64,000 nucleotides of DNA, from positions 89,341 to 153,340 of the forward strand of contig NZ_NJAG01000013.1 of the NCBI RefSeq assembly GCF_002872335.1, read 5' to 3'. Under the pieces are notes generated by a model. It saw nothing but the letters and a program-made list of their open reading frames with translations, ran no database searches and had not been told where the DNA came from. The DNA comes from Siphonobacter sp. BAB-5405 (lineage in GTDB: Bacteria; Bacteroidota; Bacteroidia; Cytophagales; Spirosomataceae). Shown piece by piece: positions 26,701 through 37,078 of the stretch; the first letter of the stretch is position 1, and every line of letters begins with the position of its first letter. Position numbers and translations under genes: made by a program.

Positions 26701-28005
26701 ATGAAATTTCTCTGGTATTGCCTCCTTTGCCTGGTCCTGCTTGGGCAGTCTTCCTGCCGCGTCAGTCGTCAGCGGCCGTCGCTTACTTTGCTGGATACGC
26801 TCTGGCAGTCGGCTGCCTTTCAGCATCACCACGCCGGACTGATGATTCTGGATGCGGATACCCGCAAGGTGGTCTACCAGCACAATGCCGAACGCTATTT
26901 TGTACCCGCATCCAACACCAAGCTTTTTACCTTTTATGCGGGAATGAAAATGCTGGGCGATTCGGTCGAAGCCCTGCGATACGTCGTTCAGCAGGATTCA
27001 CTGATTTTCTGGGGTACAGGCGATCCTTCACTGCTCAATCCTAATCTGCCGAGTACCAAAGTGGTGGATTTTCTGCAATCCCGTCCGGAAAAGCTGTACT
27101 TCTGGCCCGGCAATCCGCTCCTTAAACCCTACGGCCCCGGCTGGGCCTGGGATGACTACAACGACTATTACCAGGCCGAACGAACCAGCCTTCCCGTATA
27201 CGGCAATGTCGTTCGGTTTACCCGAAAATCGGCCCAATCGGTACAAGCCAATCCCAGCCAATTCCGGTATACACTGGATACATTGCGTCGGGATTTTCAG
27301 GTTCGCAGGGCGGAAACCGAAAACCTGTTTTACGGTACGAAGGCACCGATTCCCCTGCGGTATGAACAGGACGTACCTTTCCGGACTTCGACGGAAGTAA
27401 CCCTGCAGTTACTCAGTGATACGCTGCAAAAACCCATTACGTCGTTACCCGCTTTTACGTCGAAAGTATACCAGCCCCTGCGTTCGGTGGCGAGTGATAC
27501 GCTTTTTAAACGCATGCTTCAGCCCTCGGATAATTTCCTGGCGGAGCAGATTCTGTTACTGGTTTGTGCCAGACTCGAACAGCCCTTCGATCCCGGTACG
27601 GCAATTGATTACATGCTCAACAACCACCTAAGGGATCTGCCCGATGCTCCACACTGGGTAGATGGTTCGGGTCTTTCCCGCTACAATCTCTTCACGCCCC
27701 GCAGTATCGTGGCGTTACTGGAAAAACTACTCGCCGAAATGCCCCGCGAGCGGCTTTTTCCGCTACTGGCAGTGGGTGGGCAAAGTGGTACGCTTCGGAA
27801 TAGCTACCGTTCCGCCGATCGGAAACCGTACCTGTTTGGAAAGACGGGTTCGCTATCCGCCTGCTACAACCTGAGTGGCTATTTGCTGACCAAAACGGGT
27901 AAAACACTACTGGTCAGTTTTATGAATAATAACTTCAACCGACCCACGAGTGAGGTACGCAAGGAAGTTGAACGCGTACTCACGGCCATTCACGAGCAGT
28001 ATTGA
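26701..28005 (+). CDS. D-alanyl-D-alanine carboxypeptidase/endopeptidase (S13 family)
   Basis: 434 aa from the ATG at 26701; an upstream frame passes through the terminator and is rejected. It trims or opens peptidoglycan cross-links in the periplasm. Active-site motifs: SNTK (Ser71-Lys74) in PASNTKLF, SGLSRYN as the SxN-type motif in WVDGSGLSRYN, and KTG in LFGKTGSLSACY. The N-terminus (MKFLWYCLLCLVLLGQSSC) is a signal peptide with Cys19 in a weak lipobox, so it could be a lipoprotein. DacB-type S13 enzymes usually carry an inserted domain between the first two motifs, which fits the spacing here. Confidence 0.9.
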   Translation: MKFLWYCLLCLVLLGQSSCRVSRQRPSLTLLDTLWQSAAFQHHHAGLMILDADTRKVVYQHNAERYFVPASNTKLFTFYAGMKMLGDSVEALRYVVQQDSLIFWGTGDPSLLNPNLPSTKVVDFLQSRPEKLYFWPGNPLLKPYGPGWAWDDYNDYYQAERTSLPVYGNVVRFTRKSAQSVQANPSQFRYTLDTLRRDFQVRRAETENLFYGTKAPIPLRYEQDVPFRTSTEVTLQLLSDTLQKPITSLPAFTSKVYQPLRSVASDTLFKRMLQPSDNFLAEQILLLVCARLEQPFDPGTAIDYMLNNHLRDLPDAPHWVDGSGLSRYNLFTPRSIVALLEKLLAEMPRERLFPLLAVGGQSGTLRNSYRSADRKPYLFGKTGSLSACYNLSGYLLTKTGKTLLVSFMNNNFNRPTSEVRKEVERVLTAIHEQY

Positions 28006-28042
28006 AGCAAGCGTTCCGTACTTATTATCCGTATTTCTTACG

Positions 28043-28050
28043 TACTTTTG
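28043..28050 (+). promoter_or_regulatory. Possible -7 box for uridine kinase
   Basis: TACTTTTG, a perfect TAnnTTTG match 20 nt before the udk start; the -33 element is unclear. Confidence 0.4.
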
Positions 28051-28069
28051 TCGCGGAAATCCACAATAC

Positions 28070-30195
<2,126 letters not shown>

Positions 30196-30211
30196 TTCGC
30201 TGGCAGTCTTT

Positions 30212-30267
30212 TGGGCTATGGGCTTGGGTTCTTTTCGGAGAGCTTAAACCCATAGCCCATTTTTTTG
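30212..30267 (+). terminator. Terminator after enolase
   Basis: 11-bp arms TGGGCTATGGG / CCCATAGCCCA with a longer loop, followed by seven T. Confidence 0.85.
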
Positions 30268-30294
30268 TTACAAAGGTGTAATCCCCTCTCGACT

Positions 30295-30591
30295 ATGTCT
30301 CGTTTCAAGCCCTCTCAATTTCGTATCCTGGCGGCAATCGTCTGGTTCGTCATGATCTGTATTAGCGACTACAGCCCCCTCAAACAGTGGGAAATGAGTC
30401 GTGAACTGGTTGCATTGAAGGAGCAGAAGAAATTCATGGAAAAGGAAATCGTCCGGGTACACGACGAACGAAAAGCCATCAACGAATCGCCCACATCGCT
30501 GGAAACGTTTGCCCGGGAAAAGTACCACATGAAAAAGGAAAACGAAGAGGTGTTTGTACTGGTGGATGAGCAGGGGAATCCGGTGGAGTGA
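30295..30591 (+). CDS. Septum formation initiator family protein (DivIC/FtsB-like)
   Basis: 98 aa from the ATG at 30295. A single membrane segment (FRILAAIVWFVMICISDYSP) is followed by a coiled coil (ALKEQKKFMEKEIVRVHDER) and the LETFAREKYHMKKENEEVFV motif typical of FtsB/DivIC. Such proteins help assemble the division septum with FtsL and FtsQ-type partners. It follows eno as in many Bacteroidota. Confidence 0.9.
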   Translation: MSRFKPSQFRILAAIVWFVMICISDYSPLKQWEMSRELVALKEQKKFMEKEIVRVHDERKAINESPTSLETFAREKYHMKKENEEVFVLVDEQGNPVE

Positions 30592-31079
30592 GGATTTGAG
30601 GTTTCTAGGTAGGGTTGAAGGTTGAGATTGGTTTAAGGGTTGAAACCTGTAAGATTAGGTTTTAGTGCGTTGGCCGTAGTATTTGCTGCGGATGTTGAAC
30701 GTTGGTAAGCTGTGTCTACCGGGCATACCCCGCATTGCATACGGGGCTAAACACATGGAACCCCTCCGGGGTTGGGGTTTTGATTAAAGAGGTACAACTG
30801 GTGCAAGTTTCCAAACTTATACCCACCATTAAGCAGTTTCCAACTGCCCGGTTTTGCAATCCGAAAGCGATTTGTAAAGCTCCCATGCCTTGCCAATGCA
30901 CAACCGTTAAGTTCCAGATTACAAACCTGGAACAGCGAAGAGCCTACCAGACGATCTGAGCCCTACCGATTAAGTAGCATTATGGATAGTCCCCTTAGAT
31001 TAACACCCTCTAGTCAGGAAATACTAATTGATCTATTTTCAGCATTGAAAACTGAAAACTGCCCATTAAAAACAATGCA
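30592..31079. other. Intergenic region with repeat copy A and repeat remnants
   Basis: 488 nt without a gene. It starts with simple repeats, then holds the repeat at 30669-30773. Downstream is a hairpin of GTTCCAG / CTGGAAC (around 30910-30935) and a TGAAAACTGAAAACTG tract just before the phosphatase. Short ORFs here are shadows of the repeat. Confidence 0.6.
30669..30773 (-). repeat. Four-palindrome intergenic repeat, copy A
   Basis: Reverse-orientation copy of a roughly 105-118 bp noncoding element also present at 33456 and 33688. In order (element strand): AACCCC/GGGGTT palindrome, CCCCGTATGCAATGCGGGG palindrome, GGTAG/TTACC-type palindrome and a CCGTAGCAAATGCTACGG-type palindrome (here CGCAGCAAATACTACGG). 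Confidence 0.8.
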
Positions 31080-31598
31080 ATGATTAACGTTCTTTTTGTT
31101 TGCCTGGGAAATATCTGCCGCTCGCCGCTGGCGGAAGCTTTGTTCAAAAAAGCGGTGCAAGAACGCGGTCTGTCCGATCAGATTTACTGCGATTCTGCGG
31201 CAACGAGTACTTACGAAATTGGTAATCGTCCTGATCACCGTACCCGCCGGAATGCGGAGTCGCATGGGCTGCAGCTTGATCACCGGGCCAAGCAACTTCG
31301 CAAGTCTGATTTTGTGGATTTTGATTACATCATTGGCATGGACGATTCGAACTTCGATAACATTCAGGCCATGTCTCACCAATTCAGCGGGGCATATCCC
31401 CGTCACGAGCAGGTATTTCTCTTACGTAAATTTGACCCGCTGGTGGATACGTCCAGCATGACCATTCCTTCCCTGCCCGATCCGTATTACGAGGCGGATG
31501 AAGCTTTCGAAGAAGTTTACCAGATTGCCGAGCGTAGTACAAAGAAACTACTGGACTGGATTGTTGAGCAGCATGGCTTAACGGCTCGCCAGGGTTAA
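31080..31598 (+). CDS. Low-molecular-weight protein-tyrosine phosphatase
   Basis: 172 aa. The P-loop CLGNICRS has nucleophile Cys8 and Arg14 near the N-terminus, and the general acid is Asp134 in SLPDPYYEADEAF. These enzymes remove phosphate from tyrosine, often on kinases that control polysaccharide export, or from small arsenate-type substrates. Start ATG 31080 gives the conserved MINVLFVCLG. It lies between repeats and gpmI; 111 nt to gpmI. Confidence 0.93.
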   Translation: MINVLFVCLGNICRSPLAEALFKKAVQERGLSDQIYCDSAATSTYEIGNRPDHRTRRNAESHGLQLDHRAKQLRKSDFVDFDYIIGMDDSNFDNIQAMSHQFSGAYPRHEQVFLLRKFDPLVDTSSMTIPSLPDPYYEADEAFEEVYQIAERSTKKLLDWIVEQHGLTARQG

Positions 31599-31668
31599 GA
31601 GCGGACCTTTATCCACCGCTTTTCATAAACTTCTATCCCGATTCTGATTCCTTCAAATTACCTTTGCT

Positions 31669-31676
31669 CCGAATTC
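31669..31676 (+). promoter_or_regulatory. Possible -7 box for gpmI
   Basis: TACCTTTG fits TAnnTTTG, 34 nt before the GTG start of gpmI. Confidence 0.4.
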
Positions 31677-31709
31677 CATTGATAGGTCCATTCTCATCCC
31701 CTAAATATC

Positions 31710-33236
31710 GTGAGCAAAAAAGTTCTCTTAGTCATCCTCGACGGATGGGGCATTGCCAAACAAGGTGAAGAAGACCGTTCGGCGATCATTGCGGCTCAAA
31801 CGCCTTTCTACGATTCCTTATTTGCGAATTATCCGCATTCTACGCTCGTCACCTTCGGCCCGGCGGTAGGTCTGCCCGTGGGTCAGTTTGGCAACTCCGA
31901 AGTAGGTCACATGAACCTTGGAGCGGGTCGTACCGTCAAGCAGAGTCTGGTACGGCTGAATGATGCCATCGAGCAGGATACCCTTCGCCACGAACCCGTA
32001 TTGGTAGAGGCTCTGGAATACGCCAAGGCGAATCAGAAACCGGTACACCTCATTGGACTGGTTTCCGATGGCGGCGTACACGCCCATATCAATCACCTCA
32101 AAGCCCTTTGCAACGTTGCCAAAGACAACGGTTTGCAGGACGTATTCATCCACGCCTTTACCGATGGCCGGGATACCGATCCGAAATCTGGTGTAGGCTA
32201 CTTAACCGATCTACAGCATTTTCTGCCCACTTCTGTTGGGAAAATTGCCAGTGTTACGGGCCGGTATTACGCCATGGACCGGGACAATCGCTGGGAACGT
32301 ATCAAGCTGGCCTATGACGTGATGGTGAAAGGCGTAGGTCAACTAACGCCCGCCGATCAGCTGATTCCAACGATGCTCCAGTCCTACGCAGAAGGAGTAA
32401 CAGATGAGTTCATCAAGCCGATCTTATTGACTGAAAACGACCAGCCGATTGCCACCATTCAGGAAGGTGACGTCGTTCTGTGTTTCAATTACCGTACCGA
32501 CCGTCCGCAGGAAATCACGAAAGCTTTAACGCAGGAAAATTTCCCGGAATACGGTATGCATACCCTCGACATCCGGTATCTGACGCTGACGAACTATAAC
32601 AAGTCGTTTACGGGTGTTCATGTGATTTTTGACGATTCCAACCTACCCGCTACGCTGGGTGAAATCATCTCGAAAGCGGGTAAGAAACAAATCCGGATTG
32701 CTGAAACGGAGAAATATCCGCACGTAACTTTCTTCTTCTCGGGAGGTCGTAACGAACCTTTTGAAGGAGAAAATCGACTTTTGTGTCCGTCGCCCAAAGT
32801 GGCTACCTACGATTTGAAACCCGAAATGTCGGTTTATGACGTTCGGAATGCCTTGGTTCCTGAACTGGAAAAAGGAGAAGCGGATTTCGTATGTCTGAAC
32901 TTTGCCAATCCGGACATGGTAGGCCACACGGGTAGCTTTGAAGCCGTAGTTGCTGCCTGCGAATCTGTAGATGTGTCACTGAACGCCGTTGTCACCGCCG
33001 CCCGCAACAGTGGGTATTCGGTGATTGTACTAGCCGACCACGGCAACGCGGATTACATGATCAACGACGACGGTAGCCCCAATACGCAGCACAGCCTGAA
33101 CCTGGTTCCGTGCATCTTACTCGACGATGATCACAAAGCGATCAAAGATGGAAAACTCGGCGACATCGCTCCAACCATTCTGGCTCTGATGGGCATTGAA
33201 AAACCCGAAATCATGACGGGAGACGTGTTGGTGTAG
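31710..33236 (+). CDS. gpmI: 2,3-bisphosphoglycerate-independent phosphoglycerate mutase
   Basis: 508 aa from a GTG at 31710. Interconverts 3- and 2-phosphoglycerate through a phosphoserine enzyme. N-terminal LVILDGWGI carries the metal-binding Asp11; the catalytic Ser63 is in QFGNSEVGHMNLG; HAFTDGRDTDP, SVTGRYYAMDRDNRWER and NFANPDMVGHTG are further family blocks, and metal ligands recur in VLADHGNADYM. Ends in a strong terminator. Confidence 0.96.
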   Translation: MSKKVLLVILDGWGIAKQGEEDRSAIIAAQTPFYDSLFANYPHSTLVTFGPAVGLPVGQFGNSEVGHMNLGAGRTVKQSLVRLNDAIEQDTLRHEPVLVEALEYAKANQKPVHLIGLVSDGGVHAHINHLKALCNVAKDNGLQDVFIHAFTDGRDTDPKSGVGYLTDLQHFLPTSVGKIASVTGRYYAMDRDNRWERIKLAYDVMVKGVGQLTPADQLIPTMLQSYAEGVTDEFIKPILLTENDQPIATIQEGDVVLCFNYRTDRPQEITKALTQENFPEYGMHTLDIRYLTLTNYNKSFTGVHVIFDDSNLPATLGEIISKAGKKQIRIAETEKYPHVTFFFSGGRNEPFEGENRLLCPSPKVATYDLKPEMSVYDVRNALVPELEKGEADFVCLNFANPDMVGHTGSFEAVVAACESVDVSLNAVVTAARNSGYSVIVLADHGNADYMINDDGSPNTQHSLNLVPCILLDDDHKAIKDGKLGDIAPTILALMGIEKPEIMTGDVLV

Positions 33237-33263
33237 CAATTCGTTTTCGTTACTTGAATACTA

Positions 33264-33299
33264 AAAAACGTCTGGACATAAGGTTCAGACGTTTTTTTA
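33264..33299 (+). terminator. Terminator after gpmI
   Basis: Arms AAAAAACGTCTG / CAGACGTTTTTT with an 11-nt loop and T-tract. Confidence 0.92.
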
Positions 33300-33455
33300 T
33301 GCCTATGCTGTCAACTATCGCGAAGTAAAACTTTGCTGTTCACGCTTGGTATTAGAAATCCGGCTGGTTTGCACAGGCAAGGCACGGGATTATAAATTTC
33401 GTTCAGATCGCTCTCGGAATTACAAATCCGAAAGAGCCGCTCCCTTCAGCTTGCT

Positions 33456-33573
33456 AACGCCGAAGAGGTTCCTTGTACTTGGCCTCGTATGCAATGCGGA
33501 GTATGGGTGCGTCCCGCCCGGTAGGCACAGCCTACCAACTTTTGCGTCCGTAGCAAATGCTACGGACAACCCG
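33456..33573 (+). repeat. Four-palindrome intergenic repeat, copy B
   Basis: Same element as 30669 (opposite strand) and 33688. Copy B keeps the perfect GGTAGGCACAGCCTACC and CCGTAGCAAATGCTACGG palindromes but has decayed first and second palindromes (AACGCCGAAGAGGTT, CCTCGTATGCAATGCGGAG). Confidence 0.8.
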
Positions 33574-33590
33574 TGAATCCAATGCGAATC

Positions 33591-33639
33591 TAGCCATGGG
33601 TTGCACCCATGGCTATTCAAATGAAACCCCTCCGGGGTT
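33591..33639. repeat. Extra palindrome pair
   Basis: TAGCCATGGG / CCCATGGCTA (33591-33615, 5-nt loop) and AACCCC / GGGGTT (33625-33639, 3-nt loop). The second palindrome matches the first module of the neighbouring repeats, so this is likely a related partial element. Confidence 0.7.
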
Positions 33640-33687
33640 AAACGGTCATACTTCCCTATTTCATCTAGGCTTGCACTCTGCCTCACT

Positions 33688-33799
33688 AACCCCGAAGGGG
33701 TTCACTGTGCTTAGCCCCGTATGCAATGCGGGGAACGGCCAGCCCGGTAGGTATAGACTATCCACTTTTGCATCCGTAGCAAATGCTACCAACAACCCG
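33688..33799 (+). repeat. Four-palindrome intergenic repeat, copy C
   Basis: Aligns end to end with copies A and B: AACCCCGAAGGGGTT, CCCCGTATGCAATGCGGGG, a decayed GGTAGGTATAGACTATCC and CCGTAGCAAATGCTACC, then CAACCCG. Confidence 0.8.
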
Positions 33800-33844
33800 T
33801 TCCGCTGTCTTTACCGGATTTATCCTACAAAACTGAAAACTCCT

Positions 33845-35509
33845 CTACACCGCATACTCCTTCCGCCGCCAGAAGTACCAGCCTCCTCCCAACAGAGCAA
33901 TCAGTACCAGCGGACCGAGCAGATTCAGCACCTGCCAGGCCGTCCGGTTTTCGTCTACCTGTATTTTGTCGAGGGGGCGAAGTTTAAACTCCTTGGTACG
34001 GGCCGTAATGACGCCGTTATCGTCAAGCATGTAATCCATCGCATTCAGGATAAAATCCTTGTTGGCGTACACGTGCCGATCCGGACTGAAGCGGTCGAAG
34101 CCCAACGGTAAGGGTACTTCCCGCTTTGGATCAAAGTCATTGAGAGCCATATCCCCATCGGCCACCACCACAATTTTTGAAGGCTGATCCTGTACGGCAA
34201 AGCCCTTGGCTCGCGGGTCGTCGGGTAATAAGCGATTCCGGAACAGCGACGAGAACTTCCCTTCCAGTAAATACGCTACCGCTTTCGGTCCACCGTTGTA
34301 CTGCGTCGGATCGGGTTTTCGCCCCGCCTCATTATAGGGAATCACCGCCGGAGCGTGCAGATTTTGCGTATACGCGGAAGTGAATAACAAGGGCGTTTTG
34401 CGAATTCCTTCGGCTCCTACCGTATCGAGTGAACCCACGTAACGTCCGTATATGGCATCCAGATTTCGGGTGATGGGCGATTTCCCGAAGGAATTCAGTA
34501 ACGGATAAAACCGCCAGGGCATTAGCTGAATGTTGGCTTTATCGCCCATCGTTCCAATGTTCAGTGGAATTTCGGCGGACAATAAATCTTTCACTACAAC
34601 CGGGTTAGCCCGTAATCCGTACCGGAACAGCAGTTCGTCCAGCTTCAGATTCGTCGGTTGAGCGTAGACCCCTTCCCGGCCTACGGAATCCGTTTGTACC
34701 TGATCGATGAGGAACATGGCTTTTCCTCCATGCACAATAAACTGATCGAGCTTGAGCTGATCATCTTCCGAAAATTCCTGATCGGGCTTCACAACCAGTA
34801 CGGCGTCGAGTCCACCCAGATTCGGAGACGTTTGCAGGTTGACCTGATAGATTTCGTAATGCTTCTGCAAAGCCACAATCAGATCCGAAATGCGTACGGG
34901 ATTGAGTTTCTTCGAAAACGTCGAAAGCAGTCCGATCTTTTTCTTTTCCTTCTGGGTAAGCTCCCGCAGAGCCGTCGCCAACGTGTACTCGATATTTTCC
35001 GCCGAGAGATTCAGGTTTTCCTGAGCGGATTTAGAAATGTTGCCTTTCAGTAGTTGAACCGCCGTTTCCTTGTTCTGGTACGTCAGCAACGCTCCCGGCC
35101 AGACGAGTTTCTGGGTACGGCTGTCCTGGCCGCCTTCGACCACATTCGTCGGAATCAGCCCCTTTTCAGTCAGACTTTCGTAAAATGCATTGCGTTTCTC
35201 GCCATTCGTTTCCGCCGAGGGGTCGATGAATCGATACTCCAGGTGTCCGCCCGACTGAGCTTTGAATTCTTCCAGCGTTTCACGTACGGATTCCCGCAGG
35301 TGACGAAAGCCCGGATTTAGGTCACCATCTAGATACACCTTCACGTACACTTCCTCGTCCAGCTGATCGAGCAGGTTTTTAGTCGCATCCGAAAGGCTAT
35401 ACCGTTGATCTTCCGTCAAATCCAGACGAACGTAGAAAAAACTGGCCAGGACATTCAGGGCCACCATTTCAATGATTAAAAGCAGGGGACGCAGGTACTT
35501 GGATTTCAT
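33845..35509 (-). CDS. gldG: Gliding motility protein GldG
   Basis: 554 aa. An N-terminal membrane segment (LRPLLLIIEMVALNVLASFF) is followed by a large soluble ABC-auxiliary-type domain (DLTEDQRYSLSDATKNLLDQ, VYVKVYLDGDLNPGFRHLRE, KIGLLSTFSKKLNPVR, GGKAMFLIDQVQTDSVGREG) and a C-terminal membrane segment (LLGPLVLIALLGGGWYFW) with a basic tail. GldG works with the GldA/GldF ABC transporter parts in gliding. Unusually, gldF is not next to it: the upstream neighbour is a divergent sigma-factor gene. Confidence 0.88.
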   Translation of the reverse strand: MKSKYLRPLLLIIEMVALNVLASFFYVRLDLTEDQRYSLSDATKNLLDQLDEEVYVKVYLDGDLNPGFRHLRESVRETLEEFKAQSGGHLEYRFIDPSAETNGEKRNAFYESLTEKGLIPTNVVEGGQDSRTQKLVWPGALLTYQNKETAVQLLKGNISKSAQENLNLSAENIEYTLATALRELTQKEKKKIGLLSTFSKKLNPVRISDLIVALQKHYEIYQVNLQTSPNLGGLDAVLVVKPDQEFSEDDQLKLDQFIVHGGKAMFLIDQVQTDSVGREGVYAQPTNLKLDELLFRYGLRANPVVVKDLLSAEIPLNIGTMGDKANIQLMPWRFYPLLNSFGKSPITRNLDAIYGRYVGSLDTVGAEGIRKTPLLFTSAYTQNLHAPAVIPYNEAGRKPDPTQYNGGPKAVAYLLEGKFSSLFRNRLLPDDPRAKGFAVQDQPSKIVVVADGDMALNDFDPKREVPLPLGFDRFSPDRHVYANKDFILNAMDYMLDDNGVITARTKEFKLRPLDKIQVDENRTAWQVLNLLGPLVLIALLGGGWYFWRRKEYAV

Positions 35510-35640
35510 AGTGCAAAAATCACGCTTTTTACGGCTTTAGAACTAACGCCCCGCCCGATAAAAAATTTTCTTTCCTTAGATTGTAACCTTTCCCGCACCC
35601 TGGCGTATCCTTTCCCGAATTCTGAACCTTAGCCTACTCC

Positions 35641-36150
35641 ATGACCGACGAACAGGCCATGCTAGCCGTCAAAGGAGGAGATCTGGACAAAGCGGCCATT
35701 TTGTACGAACGCTACAAAAAGTCGCTGCTCAATTTCTTCCTCTATCGACAACCGTCCCGGGACGTAGCCCGCGACCTTACCCAGCAGGTATTCCTGCGGG
35801 TGTTGCGGTATCGGCATACCTTTCGGGAAGAGGCCGTGTTCCGGACCTGGGTGTACGAAGTGGCCCGCAATGTATTTCACGATCACTTGAAAACGGTACG
35901 GCTGCAAACGAATGAAATTCCGGAACTACTGGATACGGAAGAGGAGCCGGAAGACCGCCATCAGCAATTACACCAAGCCCTGGGTCAGCTGCCCGATTCG
36001 TACCGGGATGTACTCTTACTCAGTCGGTTTCAGAATATGAGTTACGAAGAAATTGGGCAGGTACTCGGACTGTCGGTAGCGAATGTGAAAGTACGGGCCT
36101 TTCGGGGCTTACAGAAGTTACGTGAATTGTATTTCCAGTTGAATGAATAA
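35641..36150 (+). CDS. ECF-type RNA polymerase sigma factor
   Basis: 169 aa. Region 2 (LNFFLYRQPSRDVARDLTQQVFLRVLRYRH, including DLTQQVF that resembles the DLxQexF core-binding motif) and region 4 (LGQLPDSYRDVLLLSRFQNM, YEEIGQVLGLSVANVKVRAF helix-turn-helix) are both present. It directs RNA polymerase to an unknown regulon. The next two genes, 21 and 4 nt apart, form one operon with it, a sigma/anti-sigma arrangement. Confidence 0.92.
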   Translation: MTDEQAMLAVKGGDLDKAAILYERYKKSLLNFFLYRQPSRDVARDLTQQVFLRVLRYRHTFREEAVFRTWVYEVARNVFHDHLKTVRLQTNEIPELLDTEEEPEDRHQQLHQALGQLPDSYRDVLLLSRFQNMSYEEIGQVLGLSVANVKVRAFRGLQKLRELYFQLNE

Positions 36151-36171
36151 AGTCAACCAACGCATACGCTC

Positions 36172-37074
36172 GTGGAAAAAGATACGGTGATTATTGATTA
36201 TTTGCTGGGACGCCTGCCGGAATCCGAACGGCTGGCCTTTGAGCAACAACTCGACGCCGACCTGCCCCTCAAGCAGGAAGCCGACGGATTACAGAAAATC
36301 TGGTACGATGTTCAGCAGCAGGAAGTCGAGCCGGATGCCGGAATGGATACGTCTTTCTATGCTCTGCTGGATCGGGAAAAAGAAAATCAGGCCCTTGAAA
36401 AAGCTCGCCAACAACCTCTCAAGGTCTTACCCCGCCGACGCTCTTACTGGCCTTATGCCGCTGTACTGGCCGCTTTCGGACTGATGTTCTGGCTGGGTCG
36501 CCTGACGGTTACGCCTACGGTACGGACGCTTACCGTCGAAAAAACGGTCATGCAACCGTTAACTACGCCGCCTTCGGAAGAAGTTGCCCAGATAGAAAAG
36601 CCGAAGACCGGGCAACCTAAAGAGACGTCGCTAACGAAAGTACAGCAGGAAGTAGCCACGCTTCGTAAGGAACTGAAGGTTACCCAGGAACTGGTCGTGC
36701 TGGGCTTGCTGCGGAAAGAGTCGGCGGCCGAGCGGCTGAAGGGCTTACAGTACGCCAGTCATTTGCCCGAGTTAAAACCGGAAGTATTACGCAGTCTGGT
36801 ACGAACCCTTCGGCAGGATGAGAATATCAACGTACGACTCGCCGCCATTGAAACCTTACGGGCGTATGGACAAAATCCTAAAGTTCGGGAAGCCTTTCTG
36901 GCCCGGCTGGAAACCGCCTCCGAAATTCCTGAGCAACTCAGCGTCATGGAAACGCTGGTGGGCTTACGCATCCAGGAAGCTCTGCCCCAACTCAAACACC
37001 TGACCGAAGACGAAACGGTCGATCCCCTCATTCGCCAAAAAGCTCAGCAAAGCATTCAACTATTAACCATTTAA
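36172..37074 (+). CDS. Putative anti-sigma protein with one membrane segment and HEAT-like repeats
   Basis: 300 aa from a GTG at 36172. The N-terminal part (IIDYLLGRLPESERLAFEQQ) resembles the short cytoplasmic domain of anti-sigma factors, though the usual HxxxCxxC zinc motif is missing. A membrane segment (PYAAVLAAFGLMFWLGRLTV, about 100-120) follows, then a coiled coil and a C-terminal helical-repeat region (LRSLVRTLRQDENINVRLAA, LRAYGQNPKVREAFLARLET) like HEAT repeats, facing the periplasm. Position and topology suggest it holds the sigma factor at the membrane and senses a signal outside. The anti-sigma role is inferred. Confidence 0.75.
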   Translation: MEKDTVIIDYLLGRLPESERLAFEQQLDADLPLKQEADGLQKIWYDVQQQEVEPDAGMDTSFYALLDREKENQALEKARQQPLKVLPRRRSYWPYAAVLAAFGLMFWLGRLTVTPTVRTLTVEKTVMQPLTTPPSEEVAQIEKPKTGQPKETSLTKVQQEVATLRKELKVTQELVVLGLLRKESAAERLKGLQYASHLPELKPEVLRSLVRTLRQDENINVRLAAIETLRAYGQNPKVREAFLARLETASEIPEQLSVMETLVGLRIQEALPQLKHLTEDETVDPLIRQKAQQSIQLLTI

Positions 37075-37078
37075 TGTC

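Larger units (their letters stand above)
33300..33844. other. Repeat-rich intergenic region
   Basis: About 545 nt without a credible gene. It holds repeat copies B and C, an extra palindrome block (33591-33639), an imperfect palindrome around 33415-33432 (CGGAATTACAAATCCG) and an AAAACTGAAAACTCC tract beside the end of gldG. Several short ORFs encode repeat-derived peptides of the type NPEGF..SPVCNAG and should not be called. Confidence 0.7.

Noticed and set aside
30702-30959. Small ORF inside the repeat region
   Set aside because: Its reading follows repeat copy A and gives peptides of repeat type only.
30592-33844. CRISPR array
   Set aside because: The repeats are long, imperfect, palindromic and irregularly spaced with no unique spacers and no cas genes.
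33557-34111. 184-codon frame across repeats and the end of gldG
   Set aside because: Translation of repeats then antisense of gldG; no family.
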